Assembly: GCA_964574335.1 (NCBI GenBank)
Contig: CAZNNH010000020.1
Span: forward strand, 1 to 58,583
Reading direction: 5' to 3'
DNA from: CAZNNH01 sp964574335
GTDB taxonomy: Bacteria > Acidobacteriota > Vicinamibacteria > Fen-336
DNA: 58,583 nt
This document shows, in pieces, positions 44,929-53,975 of the stretch (the stretch's first letter is position 1; each line of letters starts with the position of its first letter). The translations under genes and the position numbers were made by a program. The notes beneath the pieces are model-generated. The model made no database searches, was not told the origin of the DNA, and worked only from the letters and a program-made list of their open reading frames with translations.

Positions 44929-46295
44929 TGCCTCCGTCGCCCAGAGAGCCGCCCCACCTCGGTCTTGAAGGCGCGGCCGCGCTCGGCGTAGTCGGCGAAC
45001 ATGTCGAAGGAGGAGCAGCCCGGCGCCAGCAATACCGTGTCGCCCGCGGCGGCCGCGGCGAAGGCCCGCTGGACCGCGTCCCCCAGCGACGCGCAGGCCA
45101 CGATCGGAGCGCTCGATAGAAGCGCTGCCCGGATGCGCTCGCGGGCCTCGCCGATCGCGAACAACGTCTTGACCCGCCCCGCCACCACGTCCGCCAGTGA
45201 GGCGAAGTCGCCGCCCTTGTAGCGGCCCCCCATGATCAGCAGCACCGGTCCTTCGAAGGCCTCCAGACCCTTGCGAACCGCGTCGACGTTGGTGGCCTTC
45301 GAGTCGTTGTAGAAGCGGACCGCATCGATCTCGGCCACCCGCTCCAGCACGTGCTCGGCCCCGGAGAACCGCCCCACGGCGCGGGTCAAGGCCTCCAGGT
45401 CGGCACCCAGCAGACGGGCCGCGGTGGCTGCCGCTAGAAGGTCGCCGTGAAGGTGGGTGCCCGGGAGCCGCACCCGCTCCCGCGGGAACAGCTCCTCGCA
45501 CCGGCCGCCCCGCCGCAGGACGGCTCGACCGCCGTCGAAGAAGGCGGCGTCGTCCTGGGACGGGGGACCCGCCGGATGAAAGGGGAGCAGGCGGGCCCGC
45601 CCATCCCGTGCCAGCTCGACCACCTCCGGGCTGTCGCCGTTGACGACCGCCCAGTCCTCGGCCTGCTGCCGGCCGAAGATCCGGGCCTTGGCCGCCGCGT
45701 AGGCGGCCAGGTCCGGGTGTCGGTCCAGGTGGTCGGGGCTCAGGTTCAGGAGCACGGCCACCCTGGGGCGGAAGCGTTCCACCCCCTCGAGCTGGAAGCT
45801 CGAGACCTCGAGGACGAAGAGCGTCTCCTCGGTGGCGCCGTCCAGCAGGCCGGTGAGCGCCTGGCCGATGTTGCCGCCGACGCGGACGTCGCGGCCGGCC
45901 TCCCGCAGCATCGCGCCGAGCGCCGCCGTGGTGGTGGACTTGCCCTTGGTACCGGTCACCGCGGCCACCTCGCCGGGCAGGAAACGAAAGCCCAGCTCCA
46001 GCTCGGAAACCACCTCCGCTCCGGCGCTGCGGGCGGCGGCCAACGCCGGCAGGTCCCAGGGAACGCCTGGCGAGACCACCACCAGCTCCGCGGCGCGGAA
46101 CGAGGCTTCGTAGTGGACGCCCATCTCCAGGGAGACGCCGTCACCCGCCAGCGAGAGCGCCTCGGCCGACAGCTCGCCGGCGGGCTTTCTGTCGGTGGCG
46201 ACGACACGAGCCCCGAGCCGGGCCAGGAAGCGCGCCGCCGCGATCCCGGACCGCGCCAGCCCCACCACCAGCACCGCGCGCCCCCGAAGGTCCAT
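44925..46295 (-). CDS. murD: UDP-MurNAc-L-Ala:D-glutamate ligase MurD
   Basis: A 456-residue Mur ligase: VLVVGLARSGIAAARFL, VSPGVPWD, ATP loop VTGTKGKSTTTAAL, NLSPDHLDRH and the C-terminal NDSKATNVDAV with LLIMGGRYKG. It adds D-Glu to the muropeptide precursor. The ATG at 46295 is preferred; a TTG at 46310 would add five residues. The stop overlaps the ftsW CTG. Confidence 0.94.
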   Translation of the reverse strand: MDLRGRAVLVVGLARSGIAAARFLARLGARVVATDRKPAGELSAEALSLAGDGVSLEMGVHYEASFRAAELVVVSPGVPWDLPALAAARSAGAEVVSELELGFRFLPGEVAAVTGTKGKSTTTAALGAMLREAGRDVRVGGNIGQALTGLLDGATEETLFVLEVSSFQLEGVERFRPRVAVLLNLSPDHLDRHPDLAAYAAAKARIFGRQQAEDWAVVNGDSPEVVELARDGRARLLPFHPAGPPSQDDAAFFDGGRAVLRRGGRCEELFPRERVRLPGTHLHGDLLAAATAARLLGADLEALTRAVGRFSGAEHVLERVAEIDAVRFYNDSKATNVDAVRKGLEAFEGPVLLIMGGRYKGGDFASLADVVAGRVKTLFAIGEARERIRAALLSSAPIVACASLGDAVQRAFAAAAAGDTVLLAPGCSSFDMFADYAERGRAFKTEVGRLSGRRRH

Positions 46296-46328
46296 GCCGA
46301 CATCAGCCAAGGTTCCCGATCCCGCCTC

Positions 46329-46511
46329 TCATCCCGAGGCTCTCTCCGGCGGAGAGAGCAGCACCACGGGCTTCGTGACCGTCGCCGCGTCCTCGCGATC
46401 CTTCGGCCGCGGCTCCGAAGGCGCCGGGGCGGTGTCCTGCTGCGACGCCCAGATCCGGCGCGCCATCCGGCCCCGGCGACCGGCGGCCCGTCCCCGACTC
46501 GCTCCCTTCAA
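46329..46511 (-). CDS. possible small protein between mraY and murD
   Basis: A 60-residue basic, hydrophilic ORF with no known domain, starting TTG at 46511. GGAGG lies five bases upstream of the TTG, the gap to the mraY stop is 10 bases, and murD follows 33 bases after its stop. It therefore fills the only sizeable hole in this part of a gapless operon. The N-terminal half is Arg/Gly-rich, the rest Pro/Ala/Glu-rich. It may equally be non-coding spacer. Confidence 0.4.
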   Translation of the reverse strand: MKGASRGRAAGRRGRMARRIWASQQDTAPAPSEPRPKDREDAATVTKPVVLLSPPERASG

Positions 46512-46521
46512 GGCCCCCTCC

Positions 46522-47613
46522 TCAGCGAAGCTTCAGGGTCGTCAGGCTCAGCAACGCGAACATGAGCGCGACGATCCAGAAGCGGATGATGATCTGCGGC
46601 TCCTTCCAGCCGCTCAGCTCGAAGTGGTGGTGCAGGGGCGCCATCCGGAAGATGCGCCGGCCGGTGAGCTTGAAGGACGCCACCTGCAGCATCACCGACA
46701 GCGCCTCCACGATGAACAGGCCGCCCACCGAGATCAGCAGCAGCTCCTGCTTGATCAGGATCGCCACCGTGCCCAGCGCCCCGCCCAACGACAGGCTGCC
46801 CACGTCGCCCATGAAGATCTGGGCCGGGTAGCAGTTCCACCAGAGGAACCCGAGCGACGCCCCCACCATCGCGCCGCAGAAGACGGTGACCTCGCCGGCC
46901 GCGGGCAGGTGCAGCAGGTCCAGGTACTCGGAGAAGACCCGGTGGCCGGTCACGTAGGCGAGGCCGGTGAAGGCGGCGCCCGCGATCAGCGTGCAGCCGA
47001 TCGCCAGGCCGTCGAGGCCGTCGGTCAGGTTGACGGCGTTGGACGCGAAGGCCACGAACAGCATCGCGAAGGGGATGTAGAAGATCCCCAGATCGGGCCG
47101 GAACTCCTTGAAGAAGGGGAAGATCACGCGGGTGGAGAAATGGGTCCCGTGGCTTTGGGCCAGACCGTAGAGGACGGCCCCGAGCAGGAAGCCCACCAAG
47201 AGCTGGCTGCCCAGCTTGCGGCGCGCCGTCAGGCCGAGGTTGCGCTTCCGGACCACCTTCAGGTAGTCGTCGGCGAAGCCGATCGCGCCGAACGCGAGCG
47301 TCGAGAGGAGCACGATCCAGACGTTGCGGTTGGTGAGGTCGCCCCACAGCAGGGTGGGGACCACGATCCCGGTGAGGATCAGGATCCCGCCCATGGTGGG
47401 GGTGCCGGCCTTCTCCTGGTGGGCCTTGGGACCCTCCTCGCGGATGTGCTGGCCGATCTGGAAGCGGCGCAGGCGCCTGATCATCCACGGTCCCAGCACC
47501 AGCACCAGCAGAAGCGCCGTCAGGCTCGCCACCGCGGTCCGGAAGGTGATGTAGCGGACCACGTTCAGGCCCGAGACACGGTCGCGCAGCGCGTTGAGCA
47601 GCAGGTAGAGCAT
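46522..47613 (-). CDS. mraY: phospho-MurNAc-pentapeptide translocase MraY
   Basis: A 363-residue membrane enzyme with about ten helices that joins phospho-MurNAc-pentapeptide to undecaprenyl phosphate, making lipid I. Signatures are KAGTPTMGGILIL, FADDYLKVVRKRN (catalytic aspartates), NAVNLTDGLDGLAIG and FMGDVGSLSLGGAL, with PLHHHFELSGW near the end. Length and order are as in E. coli. Its ATG follows the murF stop without a gap. Confidence 0.96.
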   Translation of the reverse strand: MLYLLLNALRDRVSGLNVVRYITFRTAVASLTALLLVLVLGPWMIRRLRRFQIGQHIREEGPKAHQEKAGTPTMGGILILTGIVVPTLLWGDLTNRNVWIVLLSTLAFGAIGFADDYLKVVRKRNLGLTARRKLGSQLLVGFLLGAVLYGLAQSHGTHFSTRVIFPFFKEFRPDLGIFYIPFAMLFVAFASNAVNLTDGLDGLAIGCTLIAGAAFTGLAYVTGHRVFSEYLDLLHLPAAGEVTVFCGAMVGASLGFLWWNCYPAQIFMGDVGSLSLGGALGTVAILIKQELLLISVGGLFIVEALSVMLQVASFKLTGRRIFRMAPLHHHFELSGWKEPQIIIRFWIVALMFALLSLTTLKLR

Positions 47614-49056
47614 TCAGAGGCCTGTCGCGGTCGAGACGCCGGCGGGCCGCGGGTGGCCGAGGTGGGCGACCAGGGCCGCCACCACCCGCTCCATCGCGAT
47701 CCCGCGGGAGCCCTTGACCAGAACGCTGTCGCCCGGATGAACGAGGCCGCTGGCGGCGGCGGCGGCTTGCTCCGAGGTGTCGAAGGTGGCCACCGAAGAC
47801 GCCGACAGGCCGCCCTGGCGGGCCCCCTCGGCGAGGTGGCGGGCGAGCGGCCCGACCGCCACCAGCTCGTCGAGCTGAGCGGCGACCGCAGCCCCGACCT
47901 GTCGGTGCAGCTCGGGAGCGGCCGGCCCCAGCTCCAGCATGTCGCCCAGGAACGCCACCCGCCGCCCCACCGGGCCCAGGGCCAAGGCGGCCACTGCGGC
48001 CTCCACCGCCACCGGGTTGGCGTTGTAGGAGTCGTCGAGCAGCGTCACCCCCTGGTCGAGGCGGTGCACCCGGCCCCGGCCGGGCGCCGCCTCGATCCGA
48101 GCGGCGGCAGCGACGATCGCCTCGGCATCGACGCCGAGGCGATCGGCAGCGGCGGCGGCGGCCAGGAAGCTGGTGACGAAGTGCCGCCCGGGCAGCGGCA
48201 GGGCGACGTCGAGCTTGCGTCCGCCGATGCGGAGGTCGAAGCGCATCCCATGGATGGTCCCGCGCCAGGCCTCGGCGCAGACCTCGAAGCGTCGGTCGCT
48301 CCCGAACCACACCACCTCGCCGGCAAAGGACTCGCCGATCCGTCGCACGCGGGCGTCGTCGCCGTTGAGCACCGCCGCTCCTCCGGGACGCAGCCCCTCG
48401 AGGATCTCGCCCTTGGCCGCCGCGATCGCGTCCACGGAGGAGAAGAACTCCAGGTGGACGGGCGCCACGTTGGTGATCACGGCCACGTCGGGACGGGCGA
48501 TCCCCGACAGCGCCCGGAGCTCGCCGGCCGCCGACATCCCCAGCTCCAGCACCGCCGCCTGGTGCCGGGGCCGCAGCCCCAGCAGGGTGAGGGGCAGGCC
48601 CCACTGGTTGTTGAGGTTGCCGCGGGTCTTGAGCACCGGGCCCCGGGTCTCGAGGAAGGCGGCGGCCATCTCCTTGGTGGTGGTCTTTCCGGTGGAGCCG
48701 GTGATGGCCAGCACCGGGACCTCTGCGGCGAGCCGAAGGTGGGCGGCCAGCGAGCCGAGGGCCTGGGTGGTGTCGGCCACCCGAACCACGTCGACGCCGG
48801 GCGGCAGCGCCACCTCGCGGTGCACCAGCGCCGCGGCGGCGCCGCGCTCCACGGCCTGGGCCAGGAAATCGTGGCCGTCGAAGCGCGGGCCGACGATGGC
48901 CACGAAAAGCTGACCAGGCTCGAGGGTGCGCGAGTCGATCGACACGCCGGCCAGCGTGCCGGCGTGCGCCGTCGCGAGACGGCGGCCGCCACTGGCGGCG
49001 ATCACGTCCTCCATCGTCAGCGTGTCGTGCACCCGGCTCAAGGAGGCCCCCCTCAT
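47614..49056 (-). CDS. murF: UDP-MurNAc-tripeptide:D-Ala-D-Ala ligase MurF
   Basis: A 480-residue Mur ligase: SIDSRTLEPGQLFVAIVG, ATP loop ITGSTGKTTTKEM, LKTRGNLNNQWGLPLTLL and DDSYNANPVAVEAAV with VAFLGDMLELG. It completes the UDP-MurNAc-pentapeptide. ATGA overlap with murE. Ala-rich but full-length. Confidence 0.95.
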   Translation of the reverse strand: MRGASLSRVHDTLTMEDVIAASGGRRLATAHAGTLAGVSIDSRTLEPGQLFVAIVGPRFDGHDFLAQAVERGAAAALVHREVALPPGVDVVRVADTTQALGSLAAHLRLAAEVPVLAITGSTGKTTTKEMAAAFLETRGPVLKTRGNLNNQWGLPLTLLGLRPRHQAAVLELGMSAAGELRALSGIARPDVAVITNVAPVHLEFFSSVDAIAAAKGEILEGLRPGGAAVLNGDDARVRRIGESFAGEVVWFGSDRRFEVCAEAWRGTIHGMRFDLRIGGRKLDVALPLPGRHFVTSFLAAAAAADRLGVDAEAIVAAAARIEAAPGRGRVHRLDQGVTLLDDSYNANPVAVEAAVAALALGPVGRRVAFLGDMLELGPAAPELHRQVGAAVAAQLDELVAVGPLARHLAEGARQGGLSASSVATFDTSEQAAAAASGLVHPGDSVLVKGSRGIAMERVVAALVAHLGHPRPAGVSTATGL

Positions 49057-50537
49057 CCCTTCCTGCCGAAGGGGGAAAGGTGACCCAGTGCCGCCCGCGC
49101 CACCTGGCGGTCGTCGAAGGGGAGCGTCCGGTCGCGCGACGTCTGGGTGGTCTCGTGTCCCTTGCCGGCGATCACCACCGCGTCGCCGGGCCCGGCCAGA
49201 GAGATGGCCTTGGCGATCGCCTCGCGTCTGTCCTCGATCACGAAGCGTTCCGCACCCGGGCGACCGCCGTTCATGCCGCGCAGGATCTCGGCGATGATCG
49301 CCTCCGGCGGCTCGCTTCTGGGGTTGTCGGAGGTCACCACCACCACGTCGCTGAGCCGCGCCGCCACCGCTCCCATCAGCGGCCGCTTGCTGCGATCACG
49401 GTCGCCGCCGCACCCGAACACCGTGAGCACCCGGCGGGGGCCCAGCTCGCGGACCGTCTCCAGCAGGCTGCGCAGGGCGTCGTCGGTGTGGGCGTAGTCG
49501 ACGATCACGCTGAAGTCCTGACCGGCGCGGATCTGCTCCAGCCGACCCGGCACGCCGGCCACCGAGACCAGGCCGTGGATCGCCGACTCTACCGGGATCT
49601 CCAGGGCCAGGGCGGCACCGAGGGCGGCGAGCAGGTTGTGGACGTTGAAGCGGCCGAGCAGCGGGGTCTCGATCTCGAAGGCGCCGGCCGGGGTGCGGGC
49701 CAGCAGGCGGGTGTGCTGGGTGTTCAGCTCGACCCGCTCGGCGGAGAGGTCGGCCGGTCCCCGCTGGCTGTAGGTCCAGACCCGTCCCCGCGCCACCTGA
49801 CGCAGCTCCTCGCTGCGGGGGTCGTCGAGGTTGATCACAGCGTGGCCGTCCGGTCGCAGCAGGGTGTCGAAGAGGTGGCGCTTGGCGACGAAGTAGCGGT
49901 CCATGTCGCCGTGGAAGTCGAGGTGGTCGCGGGTCAGGTTGGTGAAGACCGCACAGCGGAAGTCGCAGCCGTGGACGCGCTCCAGCGCCAGCGCATGGGA
50001 GGAAACCTCCAGCACCGCGTAGCGACAGCCCGCCTTCACCATCTCCGCGAACAGGCCCTGCAGGTCCGAGGACTCGGGCGTGGTGCGCACCGCCTCCATG
50101 AGCTGGTGACCGAGCCGGTACTGGACGGTGCCGAGGAAGCCGACCGAGTGGCCGGCCGCTCGCAGCGCGGCGTCGATCAGGTAGGCGGTGGTGGTCTTGC
50201 CGTTGGTCCCGGTGACGCCGACCAGCTCGAGCTTCTGGGCCGGGTGGTCCAGGAGCCGGGCCGCCAGGGAGGCCAGGGCGATGCGGGCACTGGGGACCCG
50301 CAGCCACGGGACGTCGGCACGCGGCGGCTCCTCGGAGGCCACCGCCACCGCGCCCTTCTTGAGCGCGGCGTCGATGAACTGGTTGCCGTCGGCCTTCTGA
50401 CCCCGGATGGCCACGAACAGCGCGCCCGGGGAGACGTGCCGCGAGTCGTGGGAGATCGACTGGACCTCCACGGCGCCGCTGCCGTGGACCACGGCCCCGG
50501 GGAGGTCGGTCGCCAGCGTCGCCAGGTCGTGGCTCAC
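49053..50537 (-). CDS. murE: UDP-MurNAc-L-Ala-D-Glu:meso-DAP ligase MurE
   Basis: A 494-residue Mur ligase: SISHDSRHVSPGALFVAIRG, ATP loop VTGTNGKTTTAYL, TNLTRDHLDFHG and VVTSDNPRSEPPEAI. The DNPR motif is characteristic of enzymes that add meso-diaminopimelate, so the peptidoglycan is DAP-type. The C-terminal IAGKGHETTQ is also conserved. The GTG at 50537 overlaps the ftsI TGA by four bases (GTGA). Confidence 0.95.
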   Translation of the reverse strand: MSHDLATLATDLPGAVVHGSGAVEVQSISHDSRHVSPGALFVAIRGQKADGNQFIDAALKKGAVAVASEEPPRADVPWLRVPSARIALASLAARLLDHPAQKLELVGVTGTNGKTTTAYLIDAALRAAGHSVGFLGTVQYRLGHQLMEAVRTTPESSDLQGLFAEMVKAGCRYAVLEVSSHALALERVHGCDFRCAVFTNLTRDHLDFHGDMDRYFVAKRHLFDTLLRPDGHAVINLDDPRSEELRQVARGRVWTYSQRGPADLSAERVELNTQHTRLLARTPAGAFEIETPLLGRFNVHNLLAALGAALALEIPVESAIHGLVSVAGVPGRLEQIRAGQDFSVIVDYAHTDDALRSLLETVRELGPRRVLTVFGCGGDRDRSKRPLMGAVAARLSDVVVVTSDNPRSEPPEAIIAEILRGMNGGRPGAERFVIEDRREAIAKAISLAGPGDAVVIAGKGHETTQTSRDRTLPFDDRQVARAALGHLSPFGRKG

Positions 50538-52567
50538 GAGGCCCCCGTCGGGGCGCCCGGCCGCCCCAGCGACAAGACGCAGGTCATGCCCGCGGCCACC
50601 TCGGCGCCGGGCGCCGGGCTCTGGCCGATCACCCAGCCGCTTCCGTGCAGCTCGACGATCAGGCCACGGCGGGCCGCCGCCACCGCCGCCTCGCGGGCCG
50701 AGTGCCCGTAGAGGTCGGGCATCAGGGTGGGCTCGCCCAGGTCCCACTGCTCGGCCGGGACCGGCTCGGGACGGTGGGCCACGGGCATCAGGTGGTCGGT
50801 GCGGTAGGCCATCATGTGCAGGACCCGATCCGGGTCGTCGGGCGGCACCGCCAGGTGGCGCAACGCCTGCTCGGCGATCCGGGCGAACACCGGCGCCGCC
50901 ACGTCACCTCCCTGGTTGTAGGTGCCGCGGGGTCGGTCCAGGGAGACCAGGATCACCAGCTCCGGGTGCGAAGCGGGCACGAAGCCGACGAACGACGCCA
51001 CGTGGTCGACCATGTTGTAGCTGCCGGTGGCGTCCACCTTCTGCGCGGTGCCAGTCTTCCCCGCCACCACGTAGCCGGGGACCGCCGCGTGACGGCCGGT
51101 GCCGGAACGGACCACCTCCTTCATCAGCTCGGTCAGGGTGTCGACGGTCTGGGGCTCGAGCACACGCCGCACCGCGTACGGCTTCCACTCCTTGACCACC
51201 CGACCGGAGTGGTCCTCGATGTGGCGCACCACCAGAGGGCGCATCAGGTAGCCGCCGTTCGCCACCACCGCCACCGCCGCCGCCATCTGCAGGCCGGTGA
51301 CCGCGATCTCCTGGCCGAAGGAGATGGAGGCCAGCGACAGCGCGCTCCATTCGGAGGTGGGGCGCAGGATCCCCCGTGACTCGCCCGGCAGGTCGACGCC
51401 GGTGGGCACACCGAAGCCGAACTGGCTGACGTAGCGGTAGAGCTGCTCGCGGCCCAGCCGCTGCGCCACCCGGATCGCGCCGATGTCGCTGGACTTGGCG
51501 ATCACGTCGCGGAAGGTGAGCCGGTCGAAGACCTTGTGGTCGTTGATCCGCTGGTGGGCGATGAGGATGAAGCCGTGGCCGCAGTCGATCACCTCGTCGG
51601 GGCTGACCACCTGCTCCTGCAGGGCCGCCGCCGCGGTGATGATCTTGAAGATGCTGCCGGGCTCGTAGGCGTCCACCACCGCCCGGTTCTTCCAGTGCTC
51701 GCCGGAGTAGGCGGTGAAGCGGTTGGGGTTGAAGGTCGGCCGGCTGGAGAGGGCCAGGATCTCGCCGGTGCGGGGCTCCAGCACCACCACCATCCCCGAG
51801 GCCGCGCCGGTCTCGCGCATGGCCCGCTCCAGCTCGCTCTCGGCCACGTACTGGATGGTCTCGTCGAGGGTGAGGACCACCGTCTGCCCCTCGGTGGAGG
51901 GCTTGTCGACGTGCCCCACCGGCCGACGCCGGGCATCGGTGCGCACCACCACCTTGGCGGCGTGACCGCTGATGGTGCTGTCGAAGGCGTACTCGATTCC
52001 GCTCATCCCCTTGTTGTCGAGGCCCACGTAGCCGAGCACCTGGGAGGCCAGCTCACGCTTCGGGTAGTAGCGGCGGTTCTCGGTGAGGAAGCCGATGCCG
52101 TCGAGGTCCAGGTCGCGCACCGCCCGTGCCTGGTTGGGGCTGACCTTGCGCTCCACCCACACGAAGGCCTTGTCCCGACGCAGTCGACCCAGCAGCCGGG
52201 CACGATCGTCGGCGTCCATGCCCAGGATGCGCGCCAGCGCCGTCGCGGTGCCTTCCGCCTCGACCACGTCCGAGGGGACCGCGTACAGGCTGGTGGCGTC
52301 CACCGACACCGCCAGGTTGCGATCGTTGCGGTCCAGGATCGGGCCGCGGCGCGGGTCCAGCTTGATGGTGCGCTCGCTCTGACGGTCGGCCATCTGCCTG
52401 AAGGTGGCGTGGTCCAGGATCTGGACGTGCACCAGACGGCCGCCGATCACCAGCGCCCAGAGGGAGATGGACAGGCCCACCAGCGTCATCCGCAGGCGGA
52501 CGAGCTGGTCGCGCAGGGAGGCCCCTGCGTCCTCGCCCTGCGGAATCACCACCTGCACCCGCCTCAT
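50534..52567 (-). CDS. ftsI: septal transpeptidase FtsI/PBP3 with a PASTA domain
   Basis: A 677-residue class B penicillin-binding protein. A membrane anchor lies at about 28-48, the pedestal starts at RGPILDRNDRNLAVS, and the transpeptidase domain has S305-x-x-K (PGSIFK), SSD at 359-361 and KTGT from 504. Most FtsI proteins have SxN where this one has SSD; the change is conservative. A C-terminal PASTA-like domain (about 610-677; MPDLYGHSAREAAVAAARRG) is present. It crosslinks septal peptidoglycan with FtsW. The ATG at 52567 is used; the open frame above it is spacer sequence. Confidence 0.94.
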   Translation of the reverse strand: MRRVQVVIPQGEDAGASLRDQLVRLRMTLVGLSISLWALVIGGRLVHVQILDHATFRQMADRQSERTIKLDPRRGPILDRNDRNLAVSVDATSLYAVPSDVVEAEGTATALARILGMDADDRARLLGRLRRDKAFVWVERKVSPNQARAVRDLDLDGIGFLTENRRYYPKRELASQVLGYVGLDNKGMSGIEYAFDSTISGHAAKVVVRTDARRRPVGHVDKPSTEGQTVVLTLDETIQYVAESELERAMRETGAASGMVVVLEPRTGEILALSSRPTFNPNRFTAYSGEHWKNRAVVDAYEPGSIFKIITAAAALQEQVVSPDEVIDCGHGFILIAHQRINDHKVFDRLTFRDVIAKSSDIGAIRVAQRLGREQLYRYVSQFGFGVPTGVDLPGESRGILRPTSEWSALSLASISFGQEIAVTGLQMAAAVAVVANGGYLMRPLVVRHIEDHSGRVVKEWKPYAVRRVLEPQTVDTLTELMKEVVRSGTGRHAAVPGYVVAGKTGTAQKVDATGSYNMVDHVASFVGFVPASHPELVILVSLDRPRGTYNQGGDVAAPVFARIAEQALRHLAVPPDDPDRVLHMMAYRTDHLMPVAHRPEPVPAEQWDLGEPTLMPDLYGHSAREAAVAAARRGLIVELHGSGWVIGQSPAPGAEVAAGMTCVLSLGRPGAPTGAS

Positions 52568-52670
52568 CGTGTTGCGTCCACCTCGCCGCCTCACCCCGTC
52601 CCGGCCTGCCTCGTGCGCCTGCGACGACCTGCTCGCTTCCCTCCCGTCTTCGTACCCGCGTGCCCCTTCG

Positions 52671-53090
52671 CTAGCGTCGCTCCACGCCGGTCGGCTGGCT
52701 GCTCGCGAGCTGGGTCCCCTCCGGCAGCTCGTCCGGCTTCTCGACCACCAGGAGCTGCTGCGGTTGGGGCGGTCGCAGACCCAGGTCGCGCACGGCAATG
52801 GTCTCGATCCGGCGCAGGTTCTCGAGCGTCGCCTTCTCCAGCCGAAGCTTCCGGTTCTCCTCGATCAGCCGCTCGCGATCCTGCTGCATCTGCTGGCGCT
52901 CCAGGCCCAACTGGCGCAGCTCGAAGTGAGGCCAGGCGTACAGCACCATGCCTCCGGCCAGCGTCCCCACCAGCAGCAGCAGCAGCCACAGGTCGCGGCT
53001 CGAGCGCGGGTCGACCTCGCGCACCACCCGCGAGTTGTCGATCGCCTTGGTGATGTGGAGCGCCGGGTCGGCGAGCGTGTGGCCTCTCAT
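52671..53090 (-). CDS. ftsL: FtsL-like divisome protein
   Basis: A 139-residue bitopic protein: a cytoplasmic start (1-32), one membrane helix (LWLLLLLVGTLAGGMVLYAW) and a periplasmic coiled coil (about 55-95; LGLERQQMQQDRERLIEENR) ending with the RRIETIAVRDLGLRPP block typical of FtsL. Its identity rests on this layout and on its place between rsmH and ftsI, since FtsL sequences diverge quickly. ATGA overlap with rsmH; 103 bases separate it from ftsI. Confidence 0.85.
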   Translation of the reverse strand: MRGHTLADPALHITKAIDNSRVVREVDPRSSRDLWLLLLLVGTLAGGMVLYAWPHFELRQLGLERQQMQQDRERLIEENRKLRLEKATLENLRRIETIAVRDLGLRPPQPQQLLVVEKPDELPEGTQLASSQPTGVERR

Positions 53091-53974
53091 GCCGCCTCCT
53101 CCCGCACCAGCGCCCGAAGGCGCGCGCTGCGCGAGCGCGGGTTCTGCTTCCGCTCCACCTCGCCGGGGCGTACCGGCCGGCGGGTCAGCAGACGGAACCC
53201 CGCCTGGTGGGCCAGCTCGCGGAAGCCGAGCTTCACCTCACGGTCCTCCAGGCTGTGGAAGGCGATCACCACCAGCCGCCCACCGGGCGCCAGGCAGCCG
53301 GCCAGCGCACGCAGCGTCTCGCCCAGCCCCTCGAGCTCGCGGTTGACGTGGATGCGCAGCGCCTGGAAGGTGCGGGTGGCGGGGTCGATCCTGCCGCCAC
53401 GGCGGCCGCCGAGGGCTCGGCGCACGATCGCCGCCAGCTCGGTGGTGGTGGCGATGGGCGTCCGGCGGCGGGCCTCGACGATGAAGCGCGCCACCCGTCG
53501 CGAGCCACGCTCCTCCCCGAGGGCGTAGATCAGGTCGGCCAGCTCCCGCTCCGGCATCCGGTTGACGACCTCGGCCGCGGTCTTGCCCTGGCTCTGGTCC
53601 ATGCGCATGTCGAGGGGCCCCTCGGCCCGGAAGCTGAAGCCACGTGAGGTGTCGTCGAGCTGGAGCGAGCTCACCCCGAGGTCGAGCAGGATGCCGTCGG
53701 CGGGGCGGTCGGCAAGACGTGCCGGCAGCTCCCGGACCTCGGCGTGCTCGAGGCGCACCCGGTCGCCGAAGGGCGCGAGCGTCCGGCGGGCCCTCTCGAG
53801 CGCCTCGAGGTCGCGGTCGGTGGCCAGGAGCTGGCCGTTCGGCGCGGAGCGGCGCAGCACCTCGCTGGCGTGGCCGCCGAGGCCGACGGTACCGTCCACG
53901 TAGAACCCCCCCGGCCTCACGGCGAGCGCCTCCAGGCTCTCCTCCAGCAGGACGGGGGTGTGAGTGGCCGCCAC
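53087..53974 (-). CDS. rsmH: 16S rRNA C1402 N4-methyltransferase RsmH (MraW)
   Basis: A 295-residue SAM methyltransferase. The opening THTPVLLEESLEAL and VDGTVGLGGHASEVL bind SAM. GILLDLGVSSLQLDDTSRGFSF, GPLDMRMDQSQG and the C-terminal VVIAFHSLEDREVK are family signatures. It methylates C1402 in the decoding centre. The GTG at 53974 lies one base after the mraZ stop. Confidence 0.95.
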   Translation of the reverse strand: MAATHTPVLLEESLEALAVRPGGFYVDGTVGLGGHASEVLRRSAPNGQLLATDRDLEALERARRTLAPFGDRVRLEHAEVRELPARLADRPADGILLDLGVSSLQLDDTSRGFSFRAEGPLDMRMDQSQGKTAAEVVNRMPERELADLIYALGEERGSRRVARFIVEARRRTPIATTTELAAIVRRALGGRRGGRIDPATRTFQALRIHVNRELEGLGETLRALAGCLAPGGRLVVIAFHSLEDREVKLGFRELAHQAGFRLLTRRPVRPGEVERKQNPRSRSARLRALVREEAA

Positions 53975-53975
53975 A

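Noticed and set aside
46195..49083. 962-residue plus-strand open frame antisense to murD/mraY/murF
   Set aside because: Antisense shadow in GC-rich DNA; composition is dominated by Gly/Asp/His/Gln typical of reversed codons, while the minus strand encodes three complete Mur-pathway proteins.
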